This document shows positions 57,124 through 64,000 of a stretch of DNA of 64,000 bases, one piece after another. Below the pieces are notes generated by a model, which did not search any database, was not told the origin of the DNA, and saw only the letters and a program-made list of their open reading frames with translations. The DNA comes from an uncultured Eubacteriales bacterium (GTDB lineage: Bacteria; Bacillota; Clostridia; Oscillospirales; Acutalibacteraceae), in assembly GCA_934541115.1 (NCBI GenBank), contig CAKTDF010000006.1:29330-93329 (forward strand). The letters run 5' to 3'. The position numbers and the translations under genes are program-made. Each line of letters begins with the position of its first letter. Position 1 is the first letter of the stretch.

Positions 57124-58737
57124 TTATGTTCTGTGATTAAGTTCGCTTTCATCAAGCAAAACGGCGTGGGCGGTTTTTAATCCGTCAACCGCAGCAGAAA
57201 CAATTCCGCCGGCATAACCGGCGCCCTCTCCGCAAGGGTATAATCCACGGATATTCGCCTGAAAGATATCGTCGCGCAGGATTCTCACCGGTGAAGAGCT
57301 GCGGCTCTCCGGTGCAGTTAAGACAGCCTCCGGCAAAGCAAAGCCGGAAAGCTTTTTGTCCATTTGAACAATTGCAGAAGCCATTGTGTCAGTCACCTTT
57401 TTAGGCAGGACAAGCCTGATGTCTGACGGCGTTACGCCGGTCGTAAAGCTCGGATTGACAAACGAAAGCTTTTTTGACGGCGTGCCGCTCAAAAAGTCAC
57501 CAACAAGTTGACACGGAGCGGTATAATCTCTTCCGCCAAGGTCAAAAGCCCTATGTTCCATTGACTTTTGAAGTTCAAAGCCCGCAAGCGGATGTTCCGA
57601 CGGAAAATCCTCGGGATATACGTTGACAAGAATTGCAGAATTTGAGTTTTCTTTGTCACGTGCAAATTCGCTCATACCGTTGGTGACTACGCCTTGCGGT
57701 TCACTCGTTGCATTTATCACCGTTCCGCCGGGACACATGCAAAATGTATATGCTCCCCTTTCGTGTTCGCCGTGACAGGCAAGCTTATACACAGCAGCGG
57801 AAAGTGCCGGGTGCCCGGCAAAAGAGCCGTACTGCGACCTGTCTATCATCTCTCGCGGGTGCTCAATTCTTGCGCCGACGGAAAACGGCTTTTGAATCAT
57901 GCCGACACCTTTATTGTGGAGCATTTTTACTGTGTCGCGGGCAGAGTGACCGATTGCAAGAATAACGGTATCGGTTTCAAAATCAAAGCTTTCGCCGCTC
58001 TTTTCATATGTCACACCTTGAACCGAAGCATTATACACTATCAAATCCGTGAGCCTTGCTCCAAAAATCACTTCACCGCCGAGAGATATTATCTCCTCGC
58101 GCATTTTTTTTATGACCGAAGCAAGTTTATCAGTACCTATATGCGGGGTTCCGGACCAAAGGATTTCTTCCGGTGCTCCATGGTTATAAAATTCAAGAAA
58201 AACTTTTCGGCAAAGAGCGCTTTTAATTCCGGTAGTCAGCTTTCCGTCGGAGAACGTACCGGCTCCACCCTCGCCGAACTGAACGTTTGAGTTTTCGTCA
58301 AGAATACGCGTTTTGAAAAAACGGTTGATATCTTTTGTTCTTGTTTCAACGTCTGCACCGCGCTCAAGGACAAGCGGTTGCAGTCCTGCACGCGCAAGGG
58401 TCAAAGCCGCAAAAATTCCGGCAGGTCCAAATCCGACTATAACGGGACGAAACGACGAAACACGCCGGTTTTCCGGCATCTCATAAAAATACGGTTCACT
58501 GATTGTAACAGTCTTTGACGAAACATGCCCGATTATTTTTTCCTCATCACCGTCAACGGAAACATCGGCAGTATAGACAAAGTGAACGTCATTTTTTCTT
58601 CTGCTGTCAACAGAGCGACGGACAACAGTCACGTCTTTAAGCCGATCTTTTTTTATTTTCAAAGCCTTTGCACAAGCGCGGTAAAGGTCGTCTTTGTCTG
58701 CGTCAAGGTTCTGCTTAATTTCGCTAATTCTAATCAT
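57124..58737 (-). CDS. FAD-dependent oxidoreductase, COG2509 family
   Basis: A 537-residue flavoprotein of unknown reaction. The FAD Rossmann motif is FRPVIVGFGPAGIFAALTLARAG, preceded by a 90-residue N-terminal domain typical of the family. The hallmark NVQFGEGGAGTFSDGKLTTGI follows. The C-terminal region has the second FAD contact GLYPCGEGAGYAGGIVSAAVDGLKTA. Its ATG overlaps the stop of the preceding flavoprotein in ATGA. Found in many Firmicutes next to housekeeping genes; substrate unknown. Confidence 0.9.
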   Translation of the reverse strand: MIRISEIKQNLDADKDDLYRACAKALKIKKDRLKDVTVVRRSVDSRRKNDVHFVYTADVSVDGDEEKIIGHVSSKTVTISEPYFYEMPENRRVSSFRPVIVGFGPAGIFAALTLARAGLQPLVLERGADVETRTKDINRFFKTRILDENSNVQFGEGGAGTFSDGKLTTGIKSALCRKVFLEFYNHGAPEEILWSGTPHIGTDKLASVIKKMREEIISLGGEVIFGARLTDLIVYNASVQGVTYEKSGESFDFETDTVILAIGHSARDTVKMLHNKGVGMIQKPFSVGARIEHPREMIDRSQYGSFAGHPALSAAVYKLACHGEHERGAYTFCMCPGGTVINATSEPQGVVTNGMSEFARDKENSNSAILVNVYPEDFPSEHPLAGFELQKSMEHRAFDLGGRDYTAPCQLVGDFLSGTPSKKLSFVNPSFTTGVTPSDIRLVLPKKVTDTMASAIVQMDKKLSGFALPEAVLTAPESRSSSPVRILRDDIFQANIRGLYPCGEGAGYAGGIVSAAVDGLKTAHAVLLDESELNHRT

Positions 58738-59945
58738 TTTTCACTCTCCCGAATGATGCTTTCACTGCAAAGTCTGGCGCTTGAAAACGCCCATTGAAGA
58801 TTGTATCCGCCGCATTTTCCGTCAACGTCAAGCATCTCTCCGCAGCAATACAATCCCCTGCATTTTTTTGACTCAAGCGTTTTTTTGCTGAATCCATTCC
58901 TTTCAATGCCTCCGACAGTAACCTGAGACTGAGCAAATGAACCGACGCCGGTAATTTTCAAGCTGAACTTTTTGCATGATGCCGTAATTTCACGAAGCTG
59001 CTTTTGAGAAAGTCCGTTCATAGGTTCTTCGGGTGAAATACCGTTTCTTTTCAGAAGACAGATACCGATCTTTTTATGCATAAAGCCGGAAAGCAAATTT
59101 TCACTTTTCAGCCCGTCACGCTTTGAAAGCCGAGACAAAACGGTGAAAAGCTCATCAAAGGAAAGCGACGGAACAAGATCAATGTCAACCGAAAAATCAT
59201 TTTCACCGTTGAGCATATGTCGGGAAACAACAGATGAAAGCTCCATCGAAACGATGCCGGAAAGAGAAAAATCCGAAAACTGGAGCTCACCCTCGGCAAA
59301 AGCAATCTTTTTTCCCTTTGCACGCAGCGTCATTGAAACTGCCGCACGGATCCCCTTGAGCTGATTTGCCGCTTTGTCATCGGTAATGAGTCTGACAAGA
59401 GCGGGAGCCGTTTTTGTTGCCGTATGCCCAAAAGCTTTAAGTAACGAATATGAGTCAAAATCTCTGACCGCTGATGCCGAGCCACAGGCAAAGACAACCT
59501 TTGCAAACCTTTCCTTGCCGTTGATGACATACGTTCCGCTGTTTTTTTCAACCCTTTCAACCTTTGAGGAACAGATGAAATGCACGCCAAGCCGCTCACA
59601 TTCAAAGCGCAGTGCGTCAAGAACGCTCGACGCCTGGTTACTCAAGGGATAAACTCGCCCCTCCGAATCAGCTCTTGAAAAAAGACCGAGCGATTCAAAA
59701 AAGGCAATGTTGCTTTCCGGAGGGTACTTCTCAAACGCAGGTGAAACAAAATCGGCAGCCTCAAAATAATCTTTTGGCAAAGCTGAAAGATTCGTCATAT
59801 TGCATCTGCCGTTTCCGGTTGAAAGCAGTTTTTTTCCGACGCGCTCGTTTTTTTCAAAAACGGTCACGTCAATTTTTGAGCTTTTTGCAAGAACGCAGGC
59901 GCAGACAAGCCCGGAAGCACCGCCGCCGATTATTGCAACACGCAA
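58734..59945 (-). CDS. HI0933/BaiN-like flavoprotein
   Basis: A 403-residue NAD(P)/FAD-dependent oxidoreductase of the HI0933 family (also called aminoacetone oxidase family; BaiN is a member). The FAD motif is VAIIGGGASGLVCACVLAKSS, then the family signature ERVGKKLLSTGNGRCNMTN. The C-terminal part holds VTVGGIERNGFSKKTLESKKCRGLYCCGEMLDVDGKCGGYNLQWAFSSARL. The start is taken as TTG at 59945, 8 nt after AGAAGG; a GTG three codons earlier abuts the site and is unlikely. It is coupled to the COG2509 gene. Confidence 0.9.
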   Translation of the reverse strand: MRVAIIGGGASGLVCACVLAKSSKIDVTVFEKNERVGKKLLSTGNGRCNMTNLSALPKDYFEAADFVSPAFEKYPPESNIAFFESLGLFSRADSEGRVYPLSNQASSVLDALRFECERLGVHFICSSKVERVEKNSGTYVINGKERFAKVVFACGSASAVRDFDSYSLLKAFGHTATKTAPALVRLITDDKAANQLKGIRAAVSMTLRAKGKKIAFAEGELQFSDFSLSGIVSMELSSVVSRHMLNGENDFSVDIDLVPSLSFDELFTVLSRLSKRDGLKSENLLSGFMHKKIGICLLKRNGISPEEPMNGLSQKQLREITASCKKFSLKITGVGSFAQSQVTVGGIERNGFSKKTLESKKCRGLYCCGEMLDVDGKCGGYNLQWAFSSARLCSESIIRESEK

Positions 59946-59967
59946 CAAAAGCACCTTCTTTCACTCA

Positions 59968-59990
59968 TGATACAATTTTGAATTGTATCA
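59968..59990. repeat. Inverted repeat in the promoter region of the flavoprotein pair
   Basis: GATACAATT and AATTGTATC around a 3-nt centre form a perfect 9-bp palindrome directly upstream of the HI0933-like gene. It overlaps promoter-like hexamers, so an operator is possible. Confidence 0.5.
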
Positions 59991-60041
59991 CAAAAACATC
60001 TGTTAGACAAGAGTTCACCGCTAAAACGTTCCGGCAAGCGC

Positions 60042-60076
60042 AAAAAACAGAGACTGTTTTTTCGTCTCTGTTTTTT
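60042..60076. terminator. Terminator of the DUF4173 operon
   Basis: AAAAAACAGAGAC (60042-60054) pairs with GTCTCTGTTTTTT (60064-60076). A and T runs on both sides allow termination in both directions; the minus-strand DUF4173 gene ends just upstream. Confidence 0.85.
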
Positions 60077-60119
60077 GTGTTTTACTATTTAATTTTTAAG
60101 CGTGCTTATATTACAGGTT

Positions 60120-62327
60120 TTATCTTTCGAACCCTTCGTACTGCCAGTCTTCAATAAGTTTATAACCGTCTTTTTCGCTGCCGATCAGAACACCGGCGTA
60201 TACTGTCATCCCGCCGAGATTAATTTGGCCATATTCTGTCGGCGCTTCAACCGGTATACGCGTTCCGTCGTCTTTTACCACGAATAATTCTGACGCCAGT
60301 TCGACATTGTCGCCGGAATCGAAGTCGGCACCGTTAAAATCATCTTTATAATAAGCCAACGTCGCCACCTCGACGCCGCTTTCAAAGCCTTCGGAATCGC
60401 CGACTGATTTTTCTGCAGAACACGTCTTGTCGGATTCAGTATCATTCAAAGTGCATTTAACATCAATACGATAAACCGCGTCTTCTGTGCCAACCGTCAT
60501 TGAATAATCAAGAAGGCTTTCTTCAATATCCGAACAGTAGGTTTTGATAAAGTCAAAATTTTCTTTTGCGGCGGTCAACGCACTCGCAGCATCGCCGAAA
60601 ATCGCATTTTCGGTTTCGTTCAGGTACACTTTACCCTTACTATCATATGTCATCGGACATACGGATTCTTCGTCCCGAACGTATTGAAGATAAAACACAT
60701 CCATTGCACTTTTGGAAGCTGCCGTTTTGCTCTTTGCAATTTTCAAATAGCTTTCAAAAGCCCCTAATCCGTAGCCGTCTGTGACATCATAGGCAGAGCT
60801 TGCATAAAGTTTTCCGTTAAGGAACTTTTCGGTGTTATGCTCGGCAATTATTCTGTCAATGCCAACAAGGCTGAGCACTGTTATTGCAACGCACACCGCT
60901 GCTGTGATGACGCGCATATACGGAAACTCTTTTTTGAAAATTCTGGCGGCTATGCACAAAAAGGCAATTATCATCAGAATATCAATAATCAAAACATAGA
61001 TACGCTTATGCGTCAGTCCCATTTTGTTCATATAAAGGACGATCTTTGAAATTGAAACGACCGAAAGAAGAATATTAAACGCGCAGAGGAAAAGGTCAAA
61101 GATCTTGATTATAAGCTTGAAGTTGCCGCCCTCATCCCTGCGGCCGAAAAGCACAGTCACCGCAATGAGGACAAGGTTGACCGCCGCAACGCCCGCCAGT
61201 TCAAAAAAACCGCGCCTTGCGTATTCCGAAACGCTGAGCTCAACTCCTTCCGGAAGTTTTCCGCCGAAAGCACCGAAAATGTAAACCGCCTGAGAAAGAA
61301 TGTAAATCACATAAACAAGGCAGATCACACCGAGAAAACCGGCAAAAAGCGCGGGTGAACCGACACGGAGCTTTGCATAGCTTTTGCTTGTATCTTTATT
61401 AGCCTCGTTTGAAACGCCGTGACGGAAAGAGAACATGACCGAAAAAATATAAGGCGCAATAAATACCGTTGGTATAAAGGCAAAAATATTGTCATCAATG
61501 AACTCATTAAATGAGCGGTTATTTGAGATCTTTGCAAGAATTTTTTCTATTGAGGCCGAAAAAGTTCCTGCTATGCTTTCAAAAGCCGCGTCACTCTTGA
61601 CGAGAAGCGGAATGACGATCAAAAGAACAGGCACGGCGCAAACAATACCGATTATTGCCGCGATATACTTTTTGTCAAGCTTTTTCTTTTCCGCAGCATT
61701 CCTTTTGTCAAGCCTTGTGTTGTGCATACACATATATGGCAAAAAGAAATACCTGAGCGGCAGCAGAAACTCTGTTTTTACAAAGTCAAGCAAAAAGAAG
61801 TAGCTTCCCCTTCCGTGTCGGTTTGCCCCTGTGAGTGCAAGGCAGTATGAACCGGAAAGGTACATCAGCATGAGTATTGCCCAAAAATTGATTTCGCTCG
61901 GATTATCCCGCAAAGCAAACGAGAAAGAAAGAGCTACGCAAAGAGTTCCGGAAAGTGCTGCCTGAATGTTAAAACGTTTTTGCTTGACAACGATATATGC
62001 CGTCGCAAGAACAAAAATGCCGAGATAATAGACAAATATTTTCCAATCCGCGCCGTAAGTCGCATTCTTAATGAAGCCGAGCGTCAAAAAGAAATTGATA
62101 ACCATAGCAAGCTTATCAAAGGCATCTGTCTTTACTCTATGGCTGAATGATGCGGCTACACTTAACGCCGGGGCAGCGGAACCGGAAGCATTCGGCGAAC
62201 TGCTCGGCACAGCATTCAAAGCGCCGACCGTACCCGTTGGAGCGACCTTTGGCACGTCAGCGGATAAAGGCTGATTCAATTTTTCGTTTTCTCCCCCGAC
62301 GGGACTATTGAAACTATTGTTATCCAT
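60120..62327 (-). CDS. DUF4173/DUF4153-type membrane protein
   Basis: A 735-residue membrane protein of unknown function. A disordered Pro/Ser/Ala-rich N-terminus (about 1-65) precedes roughly twelve hydrophobic segments between about 70 and 510. A soluble C-terminal part of about 220 residues follows (GKLYASSAYDVTDGYGLGAFESYLKIAKSKTAAS and beyond). The central FLPYMCMHNTRLDKRN and DDNIFAFIPTVFIAPYIFSVMF are typical of DUF4173. The C-terminal part, rich in Asp and Glu, is probably outside the cell. It is the last gene of a three-gene operon and starts 2 bp after the HTH gene. Confidence 0.85.
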   Translation of the reverse strand: MDNNSFNSPVGGENEKLNQPLSADVPKVAPTGTVGALNAVPSSSPNASGSAAPALSVAASFSHRVKTDAFDKLAMVINFFLTLGFIKNATYGADWKIFVYYLGIFVLATAYIVVKQKRFNIQAALSGTLCVALSFSFALRDNPSEINFWAILMLMYLSGSYCLALTGANRHGRGSYFFLLDFVKTEFLLPLRYFFLPYMCMHNTRLDKRNAAEKKKLDKKYIAAIIGIVCAVPVLLIVIPLLVKSDAAFESIAGTFSASIEKILAKISNNRSFNEFIDDNIFAFIPTVFIAPYIFSVMFSFRHGVSNEANKDTSKSYAKLRVGSPALFAGFLGVICLVYVIYILSQAVYIFGAFGGKLPEGVELSVSEYARRGFFELAGVAAVNLVLIAVTVLFGRRDEGGNFKLIIKIFDLFLCAFNILLSVVSISKIVLYMNKMGLTHKRIYVLIIDILMIIAFLCIAARIFKKEFPYMRVITAAVCVAITVLSLVGIDRIIAEHNTEKFLNGKLYASSAYDVTDGYGLGAFESYLKIAKSKTAASKSAMDVFYLQYVRDEESVCPMTYDSKGKVYLNETENAIFGDAASALTAAKENFDFIKTYCSDIEESLLDYSMTVGTEDAVYRIDVKCTLNDTESDKTCSAEKSVGDSEGFESGVEVATLAYYKDDFNGADFDSGDNVELASELFVVKDDGTRIPVEAPTEYGQINLGGMTVYAGVLIGSEKDGYKLIEDWQYEGFER

Positions 62328-62329
62328 AC

Positions 62330-62542
62330 TTACACCTCATCTTCTTTAAATTCAAGTATATCCCCCGGTTGGCAGTCAAGTGCGCGGCAAATACTTTCAA
62401 GCGTTGAAAAACGAACCGCTTTTGCCTTTCCGGTTTTAAGGATTGAAAGGTTTGCCTGGGTTATGCCGATTCTTTCGGCAAGCTCACCGGAGGAAATTTT
62501 TCTCTTCGCCATCATAACGTCGAGATTAACAACAATCGCCAT
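62330..62542 (-). CDS. Cro/C1-type HTH regulator (YozG-like)
   Basis: A 70-residue single-domain regulator: DVMMAKRKISSGELAERIGITQANLSILKTGKAKAVRFSTLESICRALDCQPGDILEF. This short HTH type is characteristically paired with a DUF2975 membrane protein, as here (12 bp upstream). GAGGAATTTTT precedes the ATG. It probably regulates its own operon. Confidence 0.92.
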   Translation of the reverse strand: MAIVVNLDVMMAKRKISSGELAERIGITQANLSILKTGKAKAVRFSTLESICRALDCQPGDILEFKEDEV

Positions 62543-62554
62543 AAAAATTCCTCC

Positions 62555-62995
62555 TCATATCGTCAGCTCATTTTCGTTTTTCAGCTCCGTTGCCGTTGCT
62601 AAAACGTTTTTAAGTACACGCAAAATGAGCATCATGAATGCGGCGCCGAGTGAAAAAATGAAGAAAGGCACATACAAAAAACCCGAAACAAAGCAGGCAA
62701 GCGCAACAAAAGCGCAGCACCACGAAAGAATACGCAGATATGAAACCGTTTTCGGAACAAACACTGCCTCGTTAATGATATTCTTCAGCAGTCTGTCAAT
62801 GCAGTAAAGCGCGCACCACGCCGCCGGACAGCAGATATAAAACGTGACAAGAATGATAACAATTGTTCTTTCGCGTGCAAAACCGAAAAACCAATGTAAA
62901 ATCATGTCAGCGAATACCATAAGAACCAAAAGCAAAACACAAAAAAACCATGTTATTGCTCTTGTGAGCTTTGCAGAAGTCTGAGTTGTGTACAT
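62555..62995 (-). CDS. DUF2975 membrane protein
   Basis: A 146-residue protein with four membrane segments (ITWFFCVLLLVLMVFADMILHWF; TIVIILVTFYICCPAAWCALYCIDRLL; ILSWCCAFVALACFVSGFLYV; FFIFSLGAAFMMLILRVLKN). DUF2975 proteins are nearly always next to a YozG-like HTH gene and may act as its membrane-bound partner. The start at 62995 has GGGAGG 8 nt upstream; a longer frame runs over the promoter. Confidence 0.88.
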   Translation of the reverse strand: MYTTQTSAKLTRAITWFFCVLLLVLMVFADMILHWFFGFARERTIVIILVTFYICCPAAWCALYCIDRLLKNIINEAVFVPKTVSYLRILSWCCAFVALACFVSGFLYVPFFIFSLGAAFMMLILRVLKNVLATATELKNENELTI

Positions 62996-63027
62996 CAAGA
63001 AAACCTCCCATGTATTTTTACAGGCAT

Positions 63028-63056
63028 ACAATACCACATAATATATCGTTTGTCAA
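63028..63056 (-). promoter_or_regulatory. Promoter of the DUF2975-HTH-DUF4173 operon
   Basis: Minus strand TTGACA (63051-63056), 17-bp spacer, TATTGT (63028-63033), about 30 bp before the DUF2975 ATG. Confidence 0.75.
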
Positions 63057-63256
63057 TAAAATTTTTATGTTTTTTATTATATTTTTTTCGTTTATCTTTT
63101 AATTTATTCTTTTCAACTGTAACGTCCGAAAAAGGTTTTACATAGTATGTCAATGCAAAGAGCTTCGGCTCAAAATGCAAAACACCGGCTCAGACAGAAG
63201 AAACATAACCACGGGGTTTGATTTCTTCTTTCCAAACCGGCAAAGGAGTGATACCA

Positions 63257-63493
63257 TTGAGTAACTACAGAACTTATGGTTATCAGCGACAACCAATATA
63301 TGAACGGCAGCGTGCCTGCACAAGCGATTGCCGCAGAACCGGACTTTCCGCACTTCCGGAAAATGTATCGGTTGCAATGGCATACGTACCGTTTCAAGAA
63401 TGCAATGACGTGTATCCGTGCGACAAAGCGCTTTGCGCAGGAACCGTTTTTCCTGTTCTTGACAAGCCGTTCCTTGCGGGGTGCTGCAGATGA
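63257..63493 (+). CDS. cotJA: Spore coat-associated protein CotJA
   Basis: A 78-residue mother-cell protein that takes part in inner spore coat assembly. The diagnostic part is SVAMAYVPFQECNDVYPCDKALCAGTVFPVLDKPFLAGCCR, with the double cysteine near the C-terminus. The start is TTG at 63257, 9 nt after AAAGGAG. Its stop overlaps the cotJB start in ATGA. A sigma-E promoter is expected but not clearly recognisable upstream. Confidence 0.92.
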   Translation: MSNYRTYGYQRQPIYERQRACTSDCRRTGLSALPENVSVAMAYVPFQECNDVYPCDKALCAGTVFPVLDKPFLAGCCR

Positions 63494-63741
63494 CCGCAGA
63501 CAAAAACAACCTCAAATTCAGACTTAAAGCAATCAGATTTTCAATGTGGGATCTTCATCTTTATCTTGACACCCACCCCTGTGACGAAACTGCTGCCGAG
63601 CTGCTCGAAAACTACAGACAGAAGTATTGCTGCATCAGAGAGGAATACGAAAAGACATACGGACCGCTCACTCCGGAAAGCGGATTTGGCGAGCGCTGGC
63701 TCAAAGGTCCGTGGCCCTGGGAAAGAGAGTGTGATTGTTAA
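63490..63741 (+). CDS. cotJB: Spore coat protein CotJB
   Basis: An 83-residue coat protein encoded with cotJA and cotJC. It contains the typical KFRLKAIRFSMWDLHLYLDTHPCDETA and WLKGPWPWERECDC. The stop overlaps the cotJC ATG (TAATG), so the three genes are translationally coupled. Confidence 0.93.
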   Translation: MTADKNNLKFRLKAIRFSMWDLHLYLDTHPCDETAAELLENYRQKYCCIREEYEKTYGPLTPESGFGERWLKGPWPWERECDC

Positions 63742-63992
63742 TGTGGCAATATGAAAAAACGCTTCAGTATCCGATAAACATCAAGAACCCCAATCCGACC
63801 TATGCAAAAATTATAATGGCGCAATATGGAGGTCCTGACGGTGAGCTCGGGGCTTCGCTTCGATATCTCAGTCAGAGGTTTTCTATGCCTTACCCTGAAC
63901 TTAAGGGCCTTTTGACGGATATAGGTAGAGAAGCCTCTGAAATGTTCCATTCAGAGGCTACGGCTTTTTTTGATGCTTTTGCAACCGTATAG
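63741..63992 (+). pseudogene. cotJC: CotJC (manganese catalase family), truncated after residue 62
   Basis: CotJC is a spore coat protein of the manganese catalase family, normally about 190 aa. Here the first 62 residues match well (MWQYEKTLQYPINIKNPNPT ... GASLRYLSQRFSMPYPELKGLLTDIG). From nt 63927 the frame changes to an unrelated 21-residue tail and a stop. A usual CotJC continues with TEEL and metal-binding residues, which are missing. The break is followed by a 10-bp hairpin AGCCTCTGAA/TTCAGAGGCT (63932-63959) and a run of seven T. The rest of the gene may lie beyond the window. It could be a pseudogene, the site of an inserted element, or an assembly artefact. Confidence 0.7.
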
Positions 63993-64000
63993 CTCCACTT

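Noticed and set aside
1..64000. CRISPR array, prophage or conjugative element
   Set aside because: No regularly spaced direct repeats, Cas proteins, phage structural genes, integrase or relaxase were seen. TopB alone is not evidence of a mobile element here.

Overview
This window is a 64 kb stretch of low-to-moderate G+C DNA that looks like chromosome from an endospore-forming member of the Clostridia; placement in or near the Oscillospirales is only an inference. The sporulation genes are decisive: yqfC/yqfD, ylbJ, spo0A with spoIVB, sigE with spoIIGA, and the cotJA-cotJB-cotJC cluster at the right end. Shine-Dalgarno sites are strong, TTG and GTG starts are common, intrinsic terminators have long T tracts, and promoters are sigma-A type.

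Layout. 0-1.7 kb: tRNA-Leu, then a TetR regulator (apparently using an ATT start) and a truncated ABC ATPase. 1.7-4 kb: a DUF1538 membrane protein with a tandem P-II-like protein. 4.3-9.4 kb (minus strand): an unrecognised gene, then tcdA, dgkA, ybeY, phoH, yqfD and yqfC. 9.4-12.9 kb (plus): ylbJ, a four-cysteine small protein and ligA. 13-17.4 kb (minus): alpha-galactosidase, AEC transporter, trmO and a secreted SGNH hydrolase. 17.5-19.4 kb: murC behind a long leader, then a hairpin-rich intergenic stretch. 19.5-21.3 kb (minus): an iron alcohol dehydrogenase and a flavin reductase behind a promoter of MerR architecture. 21.4-25.5 kb (plus): a PepSY protein, an OmpR-type response regulator, a histidine kinase and a second PepSY protein. 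25.6-30.8 kb: a small exporter, a pyrophosphatase-NUDIX fusion, HAD, HD and CmpB-like genes, a TetR regulator and a TtcA-like PP-loop protein. 30.9-38 kb: tRNA-Pro, a peptide-binding lipoprotein, rmuC, spo0A-spoIVB and a CDP-glycerol transferase. 38-42.8 kb (minus): an M23 murein hydrolase with ftsX and ftsE, and a CdaR-type regulator. 43.2-51.7 kb (plus): yfmF/yfmH peptidases, topB, and the glycolytic run pgk-tpiA-gpmI. 51.8-56.5 kb (minus): a ketopantoate reductase-like gene, tsf, rpsB, sigE and spoIIGA. 56.7-57.1 kb: a 30-residue peptide gene and a possible non-coding RNA. 57.1-63 kb (minus): two flavoproteins and a DUF4173/HTH/DUF2975 operon. 63.2-64 kb: the cotJ cluster, with cotJC broken at the window edge.

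Most of the window is housekeeping and sporulation. The best candidate for a regulated system not fully described is the PepSY/two-component cassette. Both PepSY promoters carry the same TCTAAY-N5-TCTAAY direct repeat (11 bp period), placed identically before the -10, which is what an OmpR-family regulator would bind. Other points of interest are the broken cotJC (possibly an intervening element), the amphipathic 30-residue peptide, several structured leaders, a Spo0A receiver lacking its acidic pair, and a GH27 enzyme with a domain inserted right after the nucleophile.
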